Shown one piece after another: positions 7,719-13,688 of a stretch of 14,890 nucleotides of DNA (position 1 is its first letter; each line of letters starts with the position of its first letter). The notes under the pieces were generated by a model. The model made no database searches. It saw nothing but the letters and a program-made list of their open reading frames with translations, and was not told where the DNA came from. The position numbers were made by a program, and so were the translations under genes. The stretch spans positions 1-14,890 of the forward strand of contig CAMCJC010000020.1 of the NCBI GenBank assembly GCA_945875065.1, read 5' to 3'. This DNA is from an uncultured Propionibacteriaceae bacterium. Lineage in GTDB: Bacteria > Actinomycetota > Actinomycetes > Propionibacteriales > Propionibacteriaceae.

Positions 7719-7723
7719 TGAGG

Positions 7724-10021
7724 ATGGAATACGGACCAGATGACCTGTTGGATGAACTGCAGCGGCGGGTGCTGTGGCTGGCGACGAACATGGTGGACCA
7801 CGCCAACCATGGGCGGCCTGGTGATGGGTTGAAGGTCGGCGGGCACCAGGCCTCGTGCGCTTCGATGGTGACCCTGATGACCGCCCTGTACTTCAAACAC
7901 CTACGCGCAGAAGATCTCGTCGCGGTCAAACCGCACGGCAGCCCTGTCCTCCACGCTATCTGGTACCTGTTGGGTCGGCGAACCGCCGCCGAGTTGCAGG
8001 GGTTGCGCGCTTTCGGCGGACTCCAGGCCTACCCGTCGCGCACGAAGGATCGCGACGTCGAATTTTCAACCGGGTCGGTCGGCCTCGGGCCGGCCGCGAC
8101 GCTGTTCGCCGCCGCGACGCAGAACTATGTGCGTGCTCACTTCGACGGCCGCGGCAAGGCCAGGTTCTTCGCGGTGCTGGGCGACGCCGAACTCGACGAG
8201 GGCAACATCTGGGAGGCCGTCCACGACCCTGCCGCCAGCGACCTTGGGGCCGTGACCTGGTTGATCGACTTCAACCGGCAGTCCCTGGACCGGGTGGTTC
8301 CCGACGTTCGCATCAGCCCCTGGCACGGGGCCTTCGAGGCCCACGGCTGGCAAGTCATGGAGGTCAAGTACGGGCACCGGCTGCAGCGCTTCGTCGACGA
8401 GCACGACGGTGGGGCGCTCCTAGAGCACATCGACGCAATGCCCAACGAGCGTTACCAGTCGCTGTTCACGCTGCGCGACGTACCGCTGCGCCAGCGCTTC
8501 CTCGAGGGTGCCGACCCCGCGGTCGACCGGCTCCTTGCCGATCTCGACGATGCCGCCTTCCGAACACTGGTTACCGACCTCGGCGGCCACGACATGACCG
8601 CGGTCCTGGAGGCCTATGACCGGATCGATCCGGAACGGCCCACCGCGATCTTCGCCTATACCCACAAGGGTTGGGGCCTGCCGATCCAGGGCAGCGCCCG
8701 CAACCACGCGACCGTGCTGACCAGCGAACAGGTCGCCCAGCTGCGCGAGGGCCTTGGCATCGCGGTCGACGAGCAATGGGCCGGTTTCCCCGCCGACTCC
8801 GAGGTTGGTCGCTTCCTCGCCCGCCGCGCCGCCGAGCTCAGCCGCACCCCGCAAGCGCCGGGGCACCGCCCGAGACTCCCGGAGTCATCTGGGGTTCGTG
8901 CCGAACACCCCGTCTCGACGCAGGAGGCGTTCGGTCGCATCCTCACCGACCTGGCGCGCCATCCCGAGACGTCGCCGCAGATCGTCACCACTTCCCCCGA
9001 CGTAGCGACTTCCACGAACCTGGCCGGCTGGATCAACAAGCGCGGTGTCTTCGCGCCCCACGAACGACACACGTGGTCGCACGACCCGATGCTGCGGTGG
9101 CTGGAGTCCCCGGCCGGACAGCACCTGGAACTCGGCATCTCCGAGATGAATTTCTTCCTGTTGCTGGGTCAGCTGGGACTCGCCGAGGAGTTCTTCGGGC
9201 AACGCCTATTGCCGGTCGGGACGCTGTACGACCCGTTCGTGTGTCGCGGGCTGGACACCCTGATCTATTCGCTTTACTCGGGTGCGAGCTTCGTCTTCGC
9301 GGGCACCCCGTCCGGCGTGACTCTGGCGCCAGAGGGGGGCTCGCACCAGTCCACCATCACCGCATCGATCGGCGTCGAGTTGCCGGGATTGAGCTACCAC
9401 GAGCCCGCCTACGCCCGCGCCCTGGATTGGCTGCTGTGCGATGCCCTCCGCTTGGTGTCCGCGAGCGATGGCGTGCACTCGGCGTCGTCATACTTCCGCC
9501 TGTCCACCCGCACCGTCGACCAGACTCCGTTCGCTCAAGCAGTCACTACGGTTGGTGAAAAGGAACTGCGCCGACAGGTGCTCCAGGGTGCCTACGTGCT
9601 CGCAAGCCTCGACGGCGGACCGGAGCGCGTCACCCTGGCGACCTGCGGGGCGATCGTGCCCGAGGTGCTTGCCGCCGCCGCCGAGCTGGCCGACGAAGGG
9701 ATAGGCGTCGACGTCGTCGACATCCCGAGTCCCGGGCGAGTGTATCGGGCCTGGCGCTCCGGCATTGAGGCGGGAGTGCGGACTGCGAGCCGACCGACGA
9801 TGCCGGAGGCTCTGGCGCGATTCCCTCGGCAGCCGCTGGTCACGGTGCAGGATGCGGCGAGCCACGCCCTCGCCTGGTTGGGCGGGGCGCTGGGACTACG
9901 GAGTTTCAGCCTAGGTGTCGACACGTTCGGCCAGTCCGGGCTGATCGCTGACCTGCACCGCGCTCATGGTCTCGATCAAGGCTCGATCGTCAACGCCGCG
10001 CTGGCCGCGATCTACACCTGA
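7724..10021 (+). CDS. Short AceE-like E1 (homodimeric 2-oxoacid dehydrogenase/transketolase superfamily)
   Basis: The 765-residue product is a thiamine-diphosphate enzyme most like the homodimeric pyruvate dehydrogenase E1 (AceE). Aligned by eye to E. coli AceE, active-site equivalents are present. They are His41 (GHQAS), His71 (KPHGSP), the Mg/ThDP motif GDAELDE (153-159) with Asn184, His328 (ARNHAT), the cofactor-activating Glu474 (GISEMN) and His541 (GGSHQS). A transketolase-like C-terminal domain ends in DTFGQSG (733-739). The usual GDG of the cofactor motif is GDA. AceE proteins are about 885-930 residues. This one starts roughly 65 residues later, so it lacks the N-terminal region that binds E2, and it ends sooner. 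No E2 or E3 gene is in the window. It is the only plus-strand gene here and is placed between coaD and yceD. Superfamily is sure; the substrate (pyruvate, 2-oxobutyrate, a sugar phosphate or other) is not. Confidence 0.87.
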   Translation: MEYGPDDLLDELQRRVLWLATNMVDHANHGRPGDGLKVGGHQASCASMVTLMTALYFKHLRAEDLVAVKPHGSPVLHAIWYLLGRRTAAELQGLRAFGGLQAYPSRTKDRDVEFSTGSVGLGPAATLFAAATQNYVRAHFDGRGKARFFAVLGDAELDEGNIWEAVHDPAASDLGAVTWLIDFNRQSLDRVVPDVRISPWHGAFEAHGWQVMEVKYGHRLQRFVDEHDGGALLEHIDAMPNERYQSLFTLRDVPLRQRFLEGADPAVDRLLADLDDAAFRTLVTDLGGHDMTAVLEAYDRIDPERPTAIFAYTHKGWGLPIQGSARNHATVLTSEQVAQLREGLGIAVDEQWAGFPADSEVGRFLARRAAELSRTPQAPGHRPRLPESSGVRAEHPVSTQEAFGRILTDLARHPETSPQIVTTSPDVATSTNLAGWINKRGVFAPHERHTWSHDPMLRWLESPAGQHLELGISEMNFFLLLGQLGLAEEFFGQRLLPVGTLYDPFVCRGLDTLIYSLYSGASFVFAGTPSGVTLAPEGGSHQSTITASIGVELPGLSYHEPAYARALDWLLCDALRLVSASDGVHSASSYFRLSTRTVDQTPFAQAVTTVGEKELRRQVLQGAYVLASLDGGPERVTLATCGAIVPEVLAAAAELADEGIGVDVVDIPSPGRVYRAWRSGIEAGVRTASRPTMPEALARFPRQPLVTVQDAASHALAWLGGALGLRSFSLGVDTFGQSGLIADLHRAHGLDQGSIVNAALAAIYT

Positions 10022-10491
10022 CGCGGCAGCTCACCGGCAGCGGCCGCGACGCACGGCGGCACGTGCGGCGAGACGTCGCCACCGAACTTGATTACCTCGC
10101 GCACGATGGTGCTGGAGAGGCTCACGTGGGGCGCTGAGGCGGGCAGCAGCACCGTCTCGAGGCCAGTTAGTGAGTGGTTCATGTGGGCCAGTTGGAGTTC
10201 GAAATCGAAGTCGGTGCCGAAGCGCAGGCCCTTGACGACCGTCGTGATACCGCGTTCCTTGGCGAAGTCGACCAGCAGGCCCTCCATCGGCTCGGCCGTC
10301 ACCCCGGCCAGGTGAGCGGTCGCCTCGCGGACGAGGTCGAGCCGGCGGTCGCCGAACAAATAAGCGGCTTTGAGGGTGTTGCGGCCCACGCCGACTAGAA
10401 CCTCGCCAAAGACATCGCGGGCTCGCGTGATGATGTCGACGTGGCCATTCGTGATTGGGTCGAACGAGCCGGGGCACAGCACCAGGGTCAT
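10012..10491 (-). CDS. coaD: Phosphopantetheine adenylyltransferase CoaD
   Basis: CoaD (PPAT) transfers AMP from ATP to 4'-phosphopantetheine, the penultimate step of coenzyme A synthesis. The 159-residue product has the normal length. It has the nucleotidyltransferase motif PGSFDPITNGH (7-17), with the TxGH-type signature at 14-17. Lys41, the KGLR segment (87-90) and the nucleotide-binding SSTIVREV (126-133) are also present. Its ATG overlaps the rsmD stop as ATGA, with AGGAGAG just upstream, so it is translationally coupled. It is the last gene of recG-rsmD-coaD. Its TAG stop lies within the convergent plus-strand gene, giving a 10-bp tail-to-tail overlap with no visible terminator. The pairing of rsmD and coaD is very widespread in bacteria. 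Confidence 0.97.
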   Translation of the reverse strand: MTLVLCPGSFDPITNGHVDIITRARDVFGEVLVGVGRNTLKAAYLFGDRRLDLVREATAHLAGVTAEPMEGLLVDFAKERGITTVVKGLRFGTDFDFELQLAHMNHSLTGLETVLLPASAPHVSLSSTIVREVIKFGGDVSPHVPPCVAAAAGELPRQV

Positions 10492-11063
10492 GACTCTCCT
10501 GCCGGGGTTGCCGCGAAGTACAAGGTGGTCTCACCGTAGCCGCGACTCCACTCCTGGTCGATTCCAACCGGCCAGGCCGGTGCCGCCGAGCGGGTGGAGC
10601 GCTCGAGCACCACGAGGGCCTGGGGCACCAGCTGCCCGGAGGCAAAGAGCCGTGCGAGGATTTGGTCGAGAGTCACGGAGTCGACGTCGTACGGCGGGTC
10701 GGCGAAGACCAGGTCGAAGGAACCAGGCGGGAGGGGCGCCTCGGCCTTGGAACCTCGAACGGTAATGCGCAGGCCCGCTCGACGGGCGTTGGACGCGATC
10801 AGCGGCGCGGTGTGGGAGTCGATGGCCACCACAGCGGCCGCACCACGACTGGCGGCCTCAAGCGCGACGGCCCCAGTCCCCGCGTAGAGGTCGAGAACGC
10901 GGACGCCGGTCAGGTGACGCTCGGCAGGCAGATCGGCGGTGCCAAACCAGGTGGCCAGGGTGGAGAACAGGGCCTCACGCACCCTATCGCTGGTTGGGCG
11001 GGTGCCCGTCTTTGGCGCAGCCAGACGCGTACCCTTCGCGGTCCCCGCGATAATCCGGGTCAC
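10488..11063 (-). CDS. rsmD: 16S rRNA (guanine-966-N2)-methyltransferase RsmD
   Basis: RsmD is the SAM-dependent methyltransferase that modifies G966 of 16S rRNA. With the start chosen here the product is 191 residues and begins MTRIIAGTAKG, the usual family N-terminus. The conserved RPTSDRVREALF follows at 22-33. The SAM-binding motif I VLDLYAGTGA is at 56-65, and the catalytic DPPY is at 122-125. I place the start at GTG 11063-11061 because it forms a GTGA overlap with the recG stop and has GGAG 5 nt upstream. An in-frame ATG at 11078 would add five residues and has no well-spaced ribosome-binding site. The downstream gene coaD is coupled through an ATGA overlap. Function is assigned with high confidence; the start is very likely but not proven. 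Confidence 0.95.
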   Translation of the reverse strand: MTRIIAGTAKGTRLAAPKTGTRPTSDRVREALFSTLATWFGTADLPAERHLTGVRVLDLYAGTGAVALEAASRGAAAVVAIDSHTAPLIASNARRAGLRITVRGSKAEAPLPPGSFDLVFADPPYDVDSVTLDQILARLFASGQLVPQALVVLERSTRSAAPAWPVGIDQEWSRGYGETTLYFAATPAGES

Positions 11064-13267
11064 GTCCGCTCCAGCCATTCTCCGGCGGAGATCGCCTCCG
11101 CGGCGTCGATCAGATCCGCTAGTAGCGGGTCGTCGGCTGCTCTCGGGTCATTAAGCACTTCGGTCGCCAATTCCTTCGCGGCGGCGATAACGTCACGGTC
11201 GGCCAAGACCCGCAGCAGCCGAAGCGAGGACGCCCCGGACTGGGCCGAGCCGAGCACGTCGCCCTCGCGGCGTAGCTGGAGGTCACGCTCAGCCAGGTCG
11301 AATCCGTCGGCGCTGTCGACCAACGCCTGGAGCCGGTCGAAGGCGGTGAAGGCGTCTTCGGGCGGGGCGGCGAGCAGTAGGCAGAGCCCAGGGTGCTGCC
11401 CGCGGCCGATTCGCCCGCGCAGCTGGTGCAGCTGGGCGATCCCGAAGCGATCGGCGTCGAGGATCACCATCACCGATGCGTTGGGAACGTCGATGCCGAC
11501 TTCAATGACGGTGGTCGCTACGAGGACGTCGACGTCCCCGGCGGCGAATGCCCGCATCGTCTCGTCCCGTTCGCCCGGCGCCTGCCGGCCATGGACCATC
11601 GCGACCCGCAGGTCCTGCAGCGGTCCGGTCGATAGCATCTCTGTGACCTCGGTCACGGTGCTCAGCCCCTTCGCGGTGGCCACGTCCCCCTCCGTGCGGC
11701 TCCCCGTGATGGCTGGACACACGACGAACGCCTGGCGACCCGCCGCGACCTCCTCCCGGATGCGTTCCCACGCCCGCTCGACCCAATGCGGGTTGCGCTT
11801 CGTATCGACGAACACAGTCTTCACGTCGGCCCGGCCCGCCGGCCGGTCCCGCAGCTCGACAGTCTCGAGGTCGCCGAACACCGTCATCGCGACCGAGCGT
11901 GGGATCGGAGTCGCGGTCATCACCAGAGTGTGGGGTTGGGTATCGGCCTTCGCCGCGAGGGCGGCGCGCTGCTCGACGCCGAAGCGGTGCTGCTCGTCGA
12001 CAACCACGAGCCCGAGATCCGCGAACGCCACGTCCTCGGTCAGCAGGGCATGGGTACCTACGATGATGCCCGCCTCGCCGGAGGCCACCGCGGACCGGGC
12101 GCGCCGCCGCTCCGCGGCATTCAGAGTGCCGGTCAGGAGCTCGACTCGGGTCGCATGCTCCACAGAGTCCAGTGCCCCACCGTTGGCGAGCTCGCCAAGA
12201 AGCGCCGTGATCGATGCCATGTGCTGTCTGGCGAGCACCTCCGTCGGCGCCAGCAGTGCCGCTTGGCCGCCGGCGTCGACAACCGCGAGCATGGCGCGAA
12301 GCGCAACCAGCGTCTTGCCGGATCCAACCTCGCCTTGGAGGAGGATGTTCATGGGGTGCGATTCGGACAGGGCGTCGAAGATCCGCTCCCCCGCCTCCTG
12401 CTGACCGGCTGTTAGCCGGTAAGGCAGTGTCGAGTCGAACTTGTCTAGGGCTCTACCCGCGATCCGCGGCCTTGGTATCGCCGCCCGCGAGGCGAGGGCC
12501 TCGCGCCGTTTGGCCATGGCCAGCTGGATACCGAACGCCTCATCGAACTTCAGGCGCGCCACCCCGCGCTCGGCATCTTCGAGACGGACGGGCTCATGCA
12601 CCTCCCGCAACGCCTGGGGCAGCGGTAGAATGTCGGCCTGCTCCACGACCCAGTCGGGCAGAGTGTCGCCGAGCGGCAGGACCTGCGGCAGGGCGAGCGC
12701 GATCGCGTCGGCAATCATCCACGTGACCAGCTTCGCTGTGGCGGGGTACAGGCCGACCAGTCCCGCCCGCTGCGTGACATTCGCCATCGCCAGCTTCTCC
12801 TGGGCCCGGCGTCCCCGCAGCGAGGCGACCTTGTCAAGGAGCACGAAGTTCGGGTGGGCCAACTGAAGGTCATCGCGGAAAACACTCACCCGGCCCACGA
12901 AGATCCCGCGCGCGCCGGGACTCAGTTCCCCCAACCAGTGCTTGGCGTACCCAGGCCGCTTGTCGGGGACGAATAGGCTTACGCCGAGAGTGCCGTGGCC
13001 GTCGGTGATGACGGCGTGCACGCGCGTGGCGCGCCCGTGAAGGATTTCACTGCGTTTGACTTCGGCGACGACGGCGACGTCCTCCCCCACTCGCAGCTGC
13101 GAGAAGTCACTCATCTCGGTTCCGGCGAGGTAGCGGCGGGGAGTGTGCCGCACTAGATCGCCGAGCGTCGTCAAGCCCAGTTTCGCCAGCTCGGCGGCGG
13201 ACTTGCCGCCGACCACGTCGCCCAGCCGCCGGTTCAGCTCACGGTGGATGGCTGTGCGGTGGAACAT
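11060..13267 (-). CDS. recG: ATP-dependent DNA helicase RecG
   Basis: RecG is a superfamily-2 DNA translocase that reverses stalled replication forks and processes branched recombination intermediates. The 735-residue product has the normal length. An N-terminal wedge/OB-fold region covers about 1-280. The helicase core follows, with Walker A GEVGSGKT (312-319), Walker B DEQH (424-427), motif III TATPIPR (451-457) and motif VI QLRGRIGRG (615-623). The C-terminal DLQLRREGDVLGSAQSG (662-678) corresponds to the conserved TRG region that couples translocation to DNA binding. The ATG at 13267 has an AGG a short distance upstream. It is the first gene of recG-rsmD-coaD, and its TGA stop is shared with the rsmD GTG. 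The 68 nt between the rpmB terminator and recG show no convincing promoter, so the operon may rely on read-through or on a promoter I cannot recognise. Confidence 0.98.
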   Translation of the reverse strand: MFHRTAIHRELNRRLGDVVGGKSAAELAKLGLTTLGDLVRHTPRRYLAGTEMSDFSQLRVGEDVAVVAEVKRSEILHGRATRVHAVITDGHGTLGVSLFVPDKRPGYAKHWLGELSPGARGIFVGRVSVFRDDLQLAHPNFVLLDKVASLRGRRAQEKLAMANVTQRAGLVGLYPATAKLVTWMIADAIALALPQVLPLGDTLPDWVVEQADILPLPQALREVHEPVRLEDAERGVARLKFDEAFGIQLAMAKRREALASRAAIPRPRIAGRALDKFDSTLPYRLTAGQQEAGERIFDALSESHPMNILLQGEVGSGKTLVALRAMLAVVDAGGQAALLAPTEVLARQHMASITALLGELANGGALDSVEHATRVELLTGTLNAAERRRARSAVASGEAGIIVGTHALLTEDVAFADLGLVVVDEQHRFGVEQRAALAAKADTQPHTLVMTATPIPRSVAMTVFGDLETVELRDRPAGRADVKTVFVDTKRNPHWVERAWERIREEVAAGRQAFVVCPAITGSRTEGDVATAKGLSTVTEVTEMLSTGPLQDLRVAMVHGRQAPGERDETMRAFAAGDVDVLVATTVIEVGIDVPNASVMVILDADRFGIAQLHQLRGRIGRGQHPGLCLLLAAPPEDAFTAFDRLQALVDSADGFDLAERDLQLRREGDVLGSAQSGASSLRLLRVLADRDVIAAAKELATEVLNDPRAADDPLLADLIDAAEAISAGEWLERT
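11069..11072 (-). promoter_or_regulatory. Shine-Dalgarno site for rsmD within the end of recG
   Basis: The minus strand reads GGAG here, 5 nt before the GTG at 11063-11061. It lies in the last recG codons and decides between that GTG and the upstream ATG at 11078. Confidence 0.45.
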
Positions 13268-13335
13268 GACGGCAGCCTACTAAGCGGCACCTGGCAGCGC
13301 AGGCTGCGGCGTGCGAGTTGTGGAAAACCTCGAAA

Positions 13336-13377
13336 CAGCCGTCGGGCCCGCGACAACTGCCACGGGCCCGACGACTG
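13336..13377 (-). terminator. Hairpin terminator after rpmB
   Basis: Two 15-nt arms (13336-13350 and 13363-13377) pair completely apart from one G-U wobble, around a 12-nt loop. On the minus strand the stem is followed by TTTCGAGGTTTT. The structure begins 9 nt after the rpmB stop. The T-rich tail lies only on the minus-strand side, so it fits termination of rpmB transcripts. Confidence 0.8.
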
Positions 13378-13386
13378 GCTCTAGCT

Positions 13387-13572
13387 TCAGCGGGTGACCT
13401 TGCCAGCCTTCAGGCAGGAGGTGCACACGTTGAGGCGCTGGGGGGCGCCGTTCACGGTCGCGCGGACGCGCTGGATGTTCGGGTTCCAGCGACGGTTGGT
13501 CTTCTTCTTCGACCAGGGCACGTTGTGACCGAAGCCGGGTCCCTTGGCGCAAACATCGCACACGGCAGCCAT
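13387..13572 (-). CDS. rpmB: 50S ribosomal protein L28 (bL28)
   Basis: bL28 is a small protein of the large ribosomal subunit. The 61-residue product begins MAAVCDVCAKGPGFGHNV and carries two CxxC pairs, C5/C8 and C50/C53, so this is the zinc-binding form. The family-typical SKKKTNRRWNPN is at 21-32. The ATG at 13572 has a perfect AAGGAG 6 nt upstream, which excludes the longer frame that reaches 13659. It lies 116 nt after rnj, with its own candidate promoter, and is followed by a strong terminator, so it is probably transcribed mostly alone. Identity is certain. Confidence 0.97.
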   Translation of the reverse strand: MAAVCDVCAKGPGFGHNVPWSKKKTNRRWNPNIQRVRATVNGAPQRLNVCTSCLKAGKVTR

Positions 13573-13629
13573 CGGAATCTCCTTGTTGCGTGGGCCAGAC
13601 GCGAAGCGCCTGGTTCGATCTTCGGGGCC

Positions 13630-13645
13630 GCCCGCACCGGCGGGC
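13630..13645 (-). promoter_or_regulatory. GC-rich hairpin in the rpmB leader
   Basis: GCCCGC and GCGGGC form a perfect 6-bp stem around a 4-nt loop. It lies in the predicted 5' untranslated region of rpmB, 57 nt before the start codon. There is no T-tract, so it is not an obvious terminator for rnj. It may be a leader structure or simply a chance GC-rich stem. Confidence 0.3.
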
Positions 13646-13654
13646 AACCGGGAA

Positions 13655-13684
13655 ATCATAACCCCAAGGGGCGGGATTCCCCAA
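13655..13684 (-). promoter_or_regulatory. Candidate promoter of rpmB
   Basis: On the minus strand TATGAT (13660-13655), five of six matches to the -10 consensus, follows TTGGGG (13684-13679), a weak -35, after 18 bp. The predicted start near 13648 gives a leader of about 75 nt for rpmB. The -35 box is only a few bases past the rnj stop. Confidence 0.45.
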
Positions 13685-13688
13685 AACT

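Noticed and set aside
7555..7743. 62-codon plus-strand frame in the divergent spacer
   Set aside because: Arg/Ser-rich, no recognisable domain, no good ribosome-binding site. It crosses the promoter of the opposite operon and runs into the start of the AceE-like gene in another frame.
7725..10018. Minus-strand frames within the AceE-like gene as genes
   Set aside because: They lack recognisable domains and overlap a gene whose active-site residues are all in the plus-strand frame.
10049..10066. CGCAC/GTGCG inverted repeat inside coaD as a terminator for the AceE-like gene
   Set aside because: Only 5 bp of stem with an 8-nt loop, no T-tract, and located in coding sequence of high GC where such repeats are expected.
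13293..13310. GCAGC/GCTGC inverted repeat upstream of recG
   Set aside because: Short, GC-rich and without a T-tract or a clear regulatory context; likely chance.
13573..13659. Upstream extension of rpmB to 13659
   Set aside because: The perfect AAGGAG before the ATG at 13572 and the normal L28 N-terminus fix the shorter start.
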